Below, one piece after another: positions 27,148 to 33,547 of a stretch of 33,547 bases of DNA. How positions within the stretch are numbered: the first letter of the stretch is position 1; every line of letters starts with the position of its first letter. The translations under genes and the position numbers were made by a program. The stretch is from Lachnospiraceae bacterium. Its GTDB lineage: Bacteria; Bacillota; Clostridia; Lachnospirales; Lachnospiraceae. A model generated the notes under the pieces. That model ran no database searches. It saw only the letters and a list, made by a program, of their open reading frames with translations, and was not told the DNA's origin. The stretch is from positions 1 to 33,547 of the forward strand of contig JAFUAE010000125.1 of assembly GCA_017460845.1 (NCBI GenBank), in the 5' to 3' direction.

Positions 27148-27927
27148 TCAGCCAAGTCTGGCGCCGCAGTTTCTGCAGAACTTTGCTCCCGGGCTGATCG
27201 GATTGCCGCAGCCGGGGCAGAAAGCCGGCTGAGGCTCTTCCTGCGGAGCAACCGGAGTCGGAGTCTGCGGGCGCACGGGCTGCGGAGCGGGTTGCTGTGC
27301 AAACTGCTGAGGTTGTTGAGCTGCCTGACGATACTGAGGCTGCTGATATTGAGATTGAAGAGCTGACTCATGACTGTAATTCTGAGGCTGCTGATACTGA
27401 GGCTGAGCTGGTTCTGCCTGAGGTGCTGTCTGCTGGTCGAAAAACTGCCGGCTGAAATCCTGCGGCTGACTCTGCGGCTGTGCAGGTTCTGCCTGGGATG
27501 CTGTCTGCTGGTCGAAAAACTGCCGGCTGAAATCCTGCGGTTGTTCTGCTTCTGCCTTTACTGCAGCCACTGCGGCTGCTGCCTGTGCCGCTTCCGCTGC
27601 TGCCGCGGCTTCCGCCTCTTCCTGCTGATGGTCAAACTCCAGTTCTTCCCTCAGTCTCTGCATTTCCGCTTCTCTGAATTCACCTTCCGTCGGAATAAAG
27701 ATCCAGCGTGTCAGATACTCATACTTTGTCGTAAATCCGATCGCGCCTTCGGAGGACACTACATAAAACTCGTTCTCGCCGAGCTGTTCGTTCTCTCCAC
27801 CCTGCTCCATTGCGAACACAAATATATCTCTCGCATTCATTCCTTCCTCGGTTCCTGCGAGGACCCAGCTCATACATTTCGGCATTGCACCCGAAAGTGC
27901 GCTCAATATTGTCTTATAGTGTTCCAT
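27148..27927 (-). CDS. Zinc-ribbon protein with Gln-rich repeats
   Basis: The ATG at 27927 has AAGGAGG five bases upstream. The product has 259 residues and no membrane segment. Residues 1-98 form a compact domain (MEHYKTILSALSGAMPKCMS; FYVVSSEGAIGFTTKYEYLT). A helical Glu/Ala stretch (97-128) is followed by a Gln/Pro-rich region (129-232) that contains a near-perfect 25-residue tandem duplication around QPQDFSRQFFDQQTA. The C-terminus is a zinc ribbon with C237, C240, C251 and C254 (FCPGCGNPISPGAKFCRNCG). Here the ribbon is C-terminal, while in its neighbours it is N-terminal. It is last in the right arm of the envelope locus, after the 823-residue protein gene. Confidence 0.87.
   Translation of the reverse strand: MEHYKTILSALSGAMPKCMSWVLAGTEEGMNARDIFVFAMEQGGENEQLGENEFYVVSSEGAIGFTTKYEYLTRWIFIPTEGEFREAEMQRLREELEFDHQQEEAEAAAAAEAAQAAAAVAAVKAEAEQPQDFSRQFFDQQTASQAEPAQPQSQPQDFSRQFFDQQTAPQAEPAQPQYQQPQNYSHESALQSQYQQPQYRQAAQQPQQFAQQPAPQPVRPQTPTPVAPQEEPQPAFCPGCGNPISPGAKFCRNCGARLG
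27424..27540. repeat. Direct repeat of 42 bp with 75-bp period inside the Gln-rich protein gene
   Basis: Bases 27424-27465 recur exactly at 27499-27540. The offset of 75 bases equals 25 codons, so the reading frame is kept. It encodes the QDFSRQFFDQQTA unit twice and marks a recent in-frame duplication. Confidence 0.9.
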
Positions 27928-28054
27928 ACATTCCTCCTTGAATGAATGATTCAAAGTGATCCTTATTCTCCCTGATATCAAATAGATCGAAATGTTTCCT
28001 TTTCCTGTTTTATGCTGAACTGCTTTATGCAAACCCGTTTAAAGAAGGATCCTG

Positions 28055-30526
28055 TCAATCCTTCATCAGGCCTTTCTCTCTCATCATGGCATGCTTCCGG
28101 CTGATCTGTTTCCCAAATTCGGTATCCATTCGCGCATTATGCACATATGCCTGTGTCGCCTCAGCGCTCGCCGTGAAGTTATCGTCATTCGCCGCCAGAT
28201 AGATGTCTTTCGTCAGCGTTTCCGTCACCTTCAGTACCTTCTCCGTGTTCTGGATCTGCTTCAGCGTATCGCTCGCCAGCTTTGCCTTCTTCATCAGGAC
28301 CTCTGACTTTGCGGTGTTCCCCGCAAGGTTCTTGAAGCTTAAACCGCCTTCCCCGGCGCTGTCTATGATTGCTCCGACGGACTGCGTCTTGCCTGCTGTT
28401 GCGTAATCTGAAGCCTTCTTTCCGAGGAAACTGAAGCCCTTCTCGATTGCCACTTCCTGCACGCTCTTGAAAGTTGCTGCCTCCATCGCCGCTCCGACAT
28501 CCTCACCCTTCCGGTGTGCGTCAAGTCCGGCCTTGAGCGTATCCCCGCCGACCTTCATCCCGATGCCGTCCACTTCGTTCTGCAGCACGTTGATCGCGCC
28601 TTCCGCCGTGCCGTACGCAAGCGCTTCCATCTGCCCGTACACGTCTTTGCCTTCCGCCTTCGCTTCCGCAAGGTTCTTGAGTCCGGGCTTCGCAAAATTG
28701 TACGCGTTTTTGATGTTCTTTCCGACCGGGCCCGTTACCTCCCCAAGCACGTCGATCGCGATATCGGACGCCTGCTCCACCTGCTCCGCCGTCTTCTCGG
28801 CTGCACCGTAGTATTCGTCCTTCGCCATCTGCTCCGCAAATTCCTTCGCTTCCTTCTGTTCCTTTTGCAGGATGTCCTTTTTGATGCCTTTGAGGTCGCC
28901 TGCCTTTTTGCCGTGTTTCCACGCAAGGTCATCCAGGTACTCTTCCCTCTTCAGCTTCGCCTGGTCCTCTTTCCATGCCTCCGATGTTTCTGTTCTTCCG
29001 GTCTCTCTTTCCAGATCCCATTTCGCCCGGTTCTGTTCGCGCTGTTCCTCTGCCCAGCGCTTCCCCGTCTCCTCGTCCTGCCGGAGGTTTTCGGAGTTCC
29101 GGCTTCTGTTTTCATAATTCTCACGGATCATGCTCTCCGTATACGGAAGCCCCCTCTGGTTGATATACTGCGGTTCTCCCGTTTCTGGGTCATACCCGGT
29201 GAGTTCGAATTTCTCATACTCGTCTGTCACGGGATCCCGATAACTGATGTCTCCGTCCCGGCTGATATTCCAGTCTTTCGGGGCTGAAGACCGGTCTTCG
29301 TAGATCCATGGCCTACGTCCCGGTGTTTCTCCTTTGCCCGGGCCTTTGGGAGTTCCTCCTTCGGGACCTCCCGGAAAGCCTCCGACCGCGCCTCCCGCAG
29401 CTCCGCCGGCTGCGCCGCCAAGTCCTCCGCCTAAAGTCCCGCCTATGCCGGCTCCGAACAGGAGCGCTGCAAGCCAGTCCAGGAAGCTTCTCCAAATCGT
29501 GTCAAAGGGATCGGCATGCTCTTCCCATTCCTCATGGTGGTGATCCCAGTCGTCCTCTATATTCCAGCTGCTCTGCCCGCTGCTGCCTGATGAACTGCCG
29601 CCGGAAGAACTGCCGCCGGAGACATTTCCCGATGACGATCCGCCATTCTGGCCGGAAGCATTTCCGGAGGAGCCGCCTGAAGGAGGTGCTGCGGATTCCC
29701 GCGGATTCTCCCGGCTCTCTTCTTCACCGGGCGGCATGACCGCCGGCACACTCTCCGCGCTGACCCATTCATATTCCCAGTTCACTGATCCCGTAACGCC
29801 CCTAAAATGGACAAAAAAGTTTTTACTGTCGGCCTGCATTTCCGGAAAAGTGATATATACGTCACATGCATCCACATTCCCGGGATCATAGGGATCCGGA
29901 TGTGCGTCATAATAGCACTTGATCGGACCGCCTGCCGTCACAGGTTCTGCATCGATGCCAGACCTGTTCCCGGGATGTTTGTCAAGAAAATCCGGGGAAT
30001 CATGGAAATAACTGTACTCGCATCCAATGACAACACTGTCATATGTATATTCCGTAAATGAAACATTCATTGAAAAATGCAGTTCAATTTTCTCTCCCGC
30101 CTGTATTGTTTCCGGAGGAGAATCGCACTTTGATACAGCGCCTATTTCTGAAGTCAATCTATCTTCTCCGCCTAAATACTGATAAGATTTGACCTGTGTA
30201 CTCTGCTCATTTTCTGCAACGTTTGCGTTAATAACCTCCTGCCAATATCCTTCACCTGGCTGGTGCTGGTTACTGTATTCGGGCTTATAGACAACTGTCC
30301 TCCGGAGCTTCCAGTATCCGTCCGCGGCAGCTGCCCGTACGGGACACATGACAACCAGTACTGCAAATATCACAGAGAATAGCACGAACCCCGCGGCCAT
30401 TTTCTGCCAGGATCCGGCTGTGACCCGCCGTCCTGAAAGCCCCTTGAGAAATCTTCCCGAAGTTTTTTTCAGACGATTCGTAAGCCGCATTTTTTCCTGA
30501 TTCTGATTCGATTTATTTCCTGCCAT
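28055..30526 (-). CDS. Large secreted glycine-zipper protein, paralogue 2 (823 aa)
   Basis: Paralogue of the 934-residue protein. The basic N-terminus (1-40) is followed by a hydrophobic signal (about 41-66) ending in VRAAAAD. Residues 69-260 are a Tyr-rich beta-looking ectodomain unlike that of the paralogue. A Ser/Gly-rich linker (280-320) leads to WEEHADPFDTIWRSFLDWL and a glycine zipper (353-385, FGAGIGGTLGGGLGGAAGG). The C-terminal half starts RRPWIYEDRSSAPKDW, then RDPVTDEYEKFELTGYDPETG, a charged helical stretch with TGKRWAEEQREQNRAKWD, and GEVTGPVGKNIKNAYNFAKP. All of these have direct counterparts in the paralogue. The ATG at 30526 has AAAGGA upstream. It lies between the clostripain-C-domain gene (gap 75) and the Gln-rich zinc-ribbon gene (gap 127). 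Function unknown. Confidence 0.85.
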   Translation of the reverse strand: MAGNKSNQNQEKMRLTNRLKKTSGRFLKGLSGRRVTAGSWQKMAAGFVLFSVIFAVLVVMCPVRAAAADGYWKLRRTVVYKPEYSNQHQPGEGYWQEVINANVAENEQSTQVKSYQYLGGEDRLTSEIGAVSKCDSPPETIQAGEKIELHFSMNVSFTEYTYDSVVIGCEYSYFHDSPDFLDKHPGNRSGIDAEPVTAGGPIKCYYDAHPDPYDPGNVDACDVYITFPEMQADSKNFFVHFRGVTGSVNWEYEWVSAESVPAVMPPGEEESRENPRESAAPPSGGSSGNASGQNGGSSSGNVSGGSSSGGSSSGSSGQSSWNIEDDWDHHHEEWEEHADPFDTIWRSFLDWLAALLFGAGIGGTLGGGLGGAAGGAAGGAVGGFPGGPEGGTPKGPGKGETPGRRPWIYEDRSSAPKDWNISRDGDISYRDPVTDEYEKFELTGYDPETGEPQYINQRGLPYTESMIRENYENRSRNSENLRQDEETGKRWAEEQREQNRAKWDLERETGRTETSEAWKEDQAKLKREEYLDDLAWKHGKKAGDLKGIKKDILQKEQKEAKEFAEQMAKDEYYGAAEKTAEQVEQASDIAIDVLGEVTGPVGKNIKNAYNFAKPGLKNLAEAKAEGKDVYGQMEALAYGTAEGAINVLQNEVDGIGMKVGGDTLKAGLDAHRKGEDVGAAMEAATFKSVQEVAIEKGFSFLGKKASDYATAGKTQSVGAIIDSAGEGGLSFKNLAGNTAKSEVLMKKAKLASDTLKQIQNTEKVLKVTETLTKDIYLAANDDNFTASAEATQAYVHNARMDTEFGKQISRKHAMMREKGLMKD

Positions 30527-30601
30527 AGTATTTTTCCTTTTCAGTCCATACTCTTCAAAGAAAAATCAAACGGTCATCGCCAAATCCGCTTAGACCCTCT
30601 A

Positions 30602-31855
30602 TCACTCGATCAGAGGAGTCCAGTAATGATATCCCTCATTATCCGTCAGACGGTATGCCACGCTCGTGACGGTTCCGTCGGCAAGACGAATGTTGGCGAT
30701 CAGCGGTTTCTCCCCTGCCTCAAAGCCGTCCCCGAGGAAATAGTTATCAATGAAATCTCCCTCATAGGTGTAAATATCGCAGATCGGCTCGATCACATCC
30801 TCCGCATTTAAGGGAACCAGTCCGCTGCACATCTGTTCCGGGGTCAGCTCGCCTCCCGGCGTGTCCGGGAGCGGCTTTACACCGAGGATCTTTCCCTCCG
30901 GATCCGCATTATCGAACTGCAGCACCAGATTGGCGTGCTCTGCATTTACAAAAGCGGGGATATAGCCGCGGGACCAGTACTGGGAGCCTTCGTGCCAGCC
31001 GTCGAGCTGGTAATAGGCAACCACATGCTTATTGAGGGACAGCCAGGTGCCGTCATACTCTCCGATCAGGTTGAGGTCGTCGTCAAATTCATAGAGATTA
31101 TCGAGTCCCAGATCTATAAAACAGTCGCCCGTATCTACGAAGACGTTAAGCTTGACGTAATCGATCGCGTCCCACTCCTCATCCGTCAGGATCAGGACCT
31201 GCTGGCCCTTTTTGTTGCGGGACCATTTGAGGTGGGAAGGATCCACGGCGGAGCTTTCAGGATCCGCGTAGCCCTGTGAACCTGAACCCCCGACCGTCAC
31301 GCCGCTTGCCACAGCGGATGCAATCGAAGCCAGGTCCAGCCCCGGCAGATATCCGCTCCCGCCGGAAAGCGGCAGGAGACTGCCTCCCGAATAAGATCTG
31401 GTCAGCAGAGATTTTGCGGACTGGGCAGCTTTTACCGGACTGCTGCCGGAAGTCGTTGCGGCATGTCCGGTGTCGCCCGGGCCAGACCCGCCGCCTGAGC
31501 CGCTTCCAAGGCCCTGCACCGCTTCCTGGATCAGGCCGATGCCGGTACCGATCCCCTGCTGGACAGAGCCGTCCTCCACCTTATGCTCCAGCGCCTGATA
31601 AAGCTCCAGTACTTTCGGGCCATGCCCTCCGCCTATCACGATGCCGATAATAATGCCAAGGATCAGTATCCACGGCAGGCATCCGCAGCCGCAGCCGCCT
31701 CCCCCTCCTCTGTCTCCAAGGCCGGGGCGTCCTTTATATCCTCCGGAATTGCCGACCGGACCGCCGAGTCCAAGCCCGCTGCCTCTCGTCGAGACACGGC
31801 TGGAACCGCTCGTGGTGCTTCTCTGCCGGCTTCCGCCTCCTCCTGTTCTGTCCAT
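30602..31855 (-). CDS. Membrane protein with a clostripain (C11)-like C-terminal domain
   Basis: The product has 417 residues. The start has AGGGGAGGG upstream. Residues 1-53 are Gly/Ser/Arg-rich and disordered-looking. CGCGC (55-59) sits at the membrane boundary of a hydrophobic segment (about 60-76). A Gly/Ser-rich spacer (78-205) follows. The C-terminal domain (about 208-417) reads KLNVFVDTGDCFIDLGLDNL, then EYDGTWLSLNKHVVAYYQLDG and ends in DNEGYHYWTPLIE. That is the pattern I know from the C-terminal, non-catalytic part of Lachnospiraceae clostripain-type (C11) peptidases. The catalytic domain is absent. The topology is probably N-inside, domain outside. It is 75 bases upstream of the 823-residue secreted protein gene and may anchor or bind its partner. 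The domain relation is from memory. Confidence 0.8.
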   Translation of the reverse strand: MDRTGGGGSRQRSTTSGSSRVSTRGSGLGLGGPVGNSGGYKGRPGLGDRGGGGGCGCGCLPWILILGIIIGIVIGGGHGPKVLELYQALEHKVEDGSVQQGIGTGIGLIQEAVQGLGSGSGGGSGPGDTGHAATTSGSSPVKAAQSAKSLLTRSYSGGSLLPLSGGSGYLPGLDLASIASAVASGVTVGGSGSQGYADPESSAVDPSHLKWSRNKKGQQVLILTDEEWDAIDYVKLNVFVDTGDCFIDLGLDNLYEFDDDLNLIGEYDGTWLSLNKHVVAYYQLDGWHEGSQYWSRGYIPAFVNAEHANLVLQFDNADPEGKILGVKPLPDTPGGELTPEQMCSGLVPLNAEDVIEPICDIYTYEGDFIDNYFLGDGFEAGEKPLIANIRLADGTVTSVAYRLTDNEGYHYWTPLIE

Positions 31856-32124
31856 AAATGCCCTCCCCTTGTAAATAAAAGCAACATATTCTCCTTAAGC
31901 AGTGAACCGCTCTTTTTGGAAGAAATGTCAGTAATTCTTATTCCACCAAACATTCAGATTTTACAAAATAGCAGCAAATTCCTGAAATTATGGTATTCCG
32001 AAAATAGATATTTTCCTGAAAAAGAAGAAAATTCCATTCGTTCGCCATAAAGACGGACCTGAATAAACAATGACATTCACACGCCCTGTTTTTGACTATT
32101 TTTTAAAAATTTCGGCTTTAGCTG

Positions 32125-32340
32125 TCACGGAAATTCTCTTTGGCTCGCGGTTTCTTCTTTTTCCCTCTTTTTCCGCCTGCTCCTCCCGGCAATCATCACT
32201 GCCGCAGCAAGCAGAAAAAGAACCGAAGCCCCCAGCATACAGGCAGACCCGGCATCGAAGCAAAGCTTTGCAAACAAATACAGGCTGAAAATATAAAGCG
32301 TGACAGCCGCTGTCAGTATGCCCCATATGATGGTCTTCAT
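32125..32340 (-). CDS. Small two-pass membrane protein (71 aa)
   Basis: The start at 32340 has GGAGGGC upstream; the longer frame upstream has no site and no coding character. The 71-residue product has two hydrophobic segments (about 3-24 and 34-52, MKTIIWGILTAAVTLYIF; MLGASVLFLLAAAVMIAG) and ends in a strongly charged tail (RSRRKKREKEETASQREFP). I recognise no family. It is on the same strand as, and 269 bases upstream of, the clostripain-C-domain gene, so it may or may not share its transcript. Confidence 0.7.
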   Translation of the reverse strand: MKTIIWGILTAAVTLYIFSLYLFAKLCFDAGSACMLGASVLFLLAAAVMIAGRSRRKKREKEETASQREFP

Positions 32341-32707
32341 TTTGCCCTCCGGACTGTCCTGAAAGGGTAGATTTTCCCTATTTAAATCATACCGCAACCC
32401 GCATCCGGATTCACCGCTCCAAAGCGCTTTGTCATTGACAAATCCGCCTGCTCCCGCATAGAAAACAGGCTGTCCCGGGCGTATCCCGGATCCCTGTCTC
32501 CGTTCCGCCCGAAAACGTGACAAAGAATTCCAGGGCTGTGCGATTTCAACCACTTGTTCCTTGAAATGAGTCATTGCGGATGGTAAGATGGCAATAAGCG
32601 CTCCGGGCAGCTGCCGGGAAGTTTACGGCACCTGATAACTGCTGATGCTTCATTGCAGAAGCTCTTCAGTTTTTATGTTTTCTGTACTTTTTAGGAAATA
32701 ACGAGCT
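32341..32707. other. Divergent intergenic region before the HTH gene
   Basis: This 367-base spacer separates the minus-strand membrane protein from the plus-strand HTH gene. It holds the promoter described at 32561-32589. I found no convincing minus-strand promoter and no further gene. Confidence 0.5.
32561..32589 (+). promoter_or_regulatory. Candidate promoter of the HTH gene
   Basis: TTGAAA at 32561-32566 and TAAGAT at 32584-32589 are 17 bases apart. The -10 element matches consensus at four of six positions. It gives a leader of about 110 bases before the ATG at 32708. Confidence 0.4.
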
Positions 32708-33547
32708 ATGGATAATAAACTGGATTTTCTGATGAACCTCACCGGTTCGAAGAATAATGCACTCAGCAAAGCGGTTTCATTTGATCCTTCCTACGTCAGC
32801 AGGATCAGAAACGGCTCCCGTACCATGCCGCGTTCTCCTCAGTTTGTAGAACAGGCGGCATCTTATTTTTCAAAAAGAGTCCTGACGGAGGAGCAGCAGG
32901 AGCTGCTGGCAGAGGAGATCTGCCCCGGAAGCGGCCTTCCTTCCGATAAGGATGAACTGCAAATGCTGATTGCGGACTGGCTGTATCAGGCTCCGGAAAA
33001 GAAGCCTGATTCCGTATCAGACTTTCTAACCGGATTTTCAAATGCCGGAAAGTTCAGTCACGCATCGGTCCTTCAGAATCTCAGCGGCAGATCCGCGGAA
33101 GAACAGGCAGCCGCTCTGCATGCCCAGCTGCATAACCTGAACCAGATCGGCGGCGAAAACGGTTATTTTTACGGTATTGAAGGAAAACGACAGGCCGTTG
33201 AGCTCTTTCTCGGTTCCCTCTGTGAAACCGGGAAGGCCTATCAGCTGCTGCTGTATTCGGATGAGGAAATGTCCTGGCTCTATGAGGATCCCGCTTTTGC
33301 AAGGCGCTGGGCAGCGCTGCTGTTAAAGCTGCTGTCGACCGGAAGCCGTATCCGCATCCCGCACAATATTACCCGCGACAGCAATGAGATGTTCGAAGCC
33401 GTTCAGAAATGGATCCCCCTCTACATGACCGGTGCGATCGAGCCCTATTATTATCCCCGCCTGCGTGACGGAGTCTATCACCGGTCCCTGTTTATCGCCA
33501 AAGGACATTCTGCACTGATTTCCGATTCTGTCGACAGCGGCACAGAC
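32708..33547 (+). CDS. HTH regulator, N-terminal 280 residues (runs off the right edge)
   Basis: An open frame of 280 codons starts at the ATG at 32708 (AGGA about ten bases upstream) and has no stop before the window ends. It begins MDNKLDFLMNLTGSKNNALS, with a helix-turn-helix in residues 8-45 (SKAVSFDPSYVSRIRNGSR), as in the large HTH proteins of Lachnospiraceae. The rest (about 85-280) is mostly helical, with no recognised domain. It contains a Leu/Trp-rich segment (WAALLLKLLSTGSRI) and a Tyr-rich stretch (LYMTGAIEPYYYPRLRDGVY). It is transcribed away from the envelope locus and may regulate it. Codon use is like the neighbours, so it is a real gene. Confidence 0.82.
   Translation, partial: MDNKLDFLMNLTGSKNNALSKAVSFDPSYVSRIRNGSRTMPRSPQFVEQAASYFSKRVLTEEQQELLAEEICPGSGLPSDKDELQMLIADWLYQAPEKKPDSVSDFLTGFSNAGKFSHASVLQNLSGRSAEEQAAALHAQLHNLNQIGGENGYFYGIEGKRQAVELFLGSLCETGKAYQLLLYSDEEMSWLYEDPAFARRWAALLLKLLSTGSRIRIPHNITRDSNEMFEAVQKWIPLYMTGAIEPYYYPRLRDGVYHRSLFIAKGHSALISDSVDSGTD

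Noticed and set aside
22969-30526. Calling the two large proteins LXG or Rhs-type polymorphic toxins
   Set aside because: The Ala/Gly-rich helices and 'RDPVTGE' phrase look faintly similar, but there is no LXG N-terminus, no RHS YD repeat and no recognisable toxin or immunity gene.

Overview
The window looks like chromosome of a low-to-mid GC Clostridia, most likely a gut Lachnospiraceae. That is inferred from protein style (hybrid kinases with a repeated PAS-like sensor, cell-wall-binding repeats, zinc-ribbon membrane proteins, HTH plus Uma2 fusions), from strong AGGAGG-type ribosome sites and from sigma-A-like promoters. I see no rRNA, tRNA, insertion sequence, CRISPR array or complete prophage.

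Left part, 1-5200. The start of an Rpn/PD-(D/E)XK nuclease gene runs off the left edge. Then come a small basic protein and a secreted wall-binding-repeat protein with a C-terminal cysteine motif, converging on a second secreted wall-binding protein. Next is an HTH plus Uma2 nuclease-like gene that overlaps the glycerol kinase gene by four bases. A glycerol dehydrogenase gene lies further right (15118-16218), so both the phosphorylating and the oxidative entry to glycerol use are present.

Middle, 5200-19100. Two large hybrid histidine kinases (one cytosolic, one membrane-bound) lie in tandem with no DNA-binding regulator beside them. A repeat-rich spacer with four evenly spaced stem-loops follows. 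Next is a three-gene set of a VTC-type polyphosphate polymerase domain protein, a DUF4956 membrane protein and a surface beta-helix protein. Then come glycerol dehydrogenase, a lipoprotein and a HipB/HipA pair.

Right part, 19350-32340. Ten genes on the minus strand form what looks like one large envelope locus of unknown function. It has four zinc-ribbon proteins, two paralogous 823-934 residue secreted proteins sharing a glycine-zipper segment and a long conserved C-terminal half, a membrane-anchored transglutaminase-like protein, a lipoprotein, an anchored beta-rich protein, and a membrane protein ending in what looks like the C-terminal domain of clostripain (C11) proteases without the protease. 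It appears as two arms (32340-27148 and 26850-19357), each with one of the large paralogues next to a zinc-ribbon gene. A divergently transcribed HTH regulator starts at 32708 and runs off the right edge. This locus is the best candidate for an undescribed system. Its function cannot be read from sequence alone.
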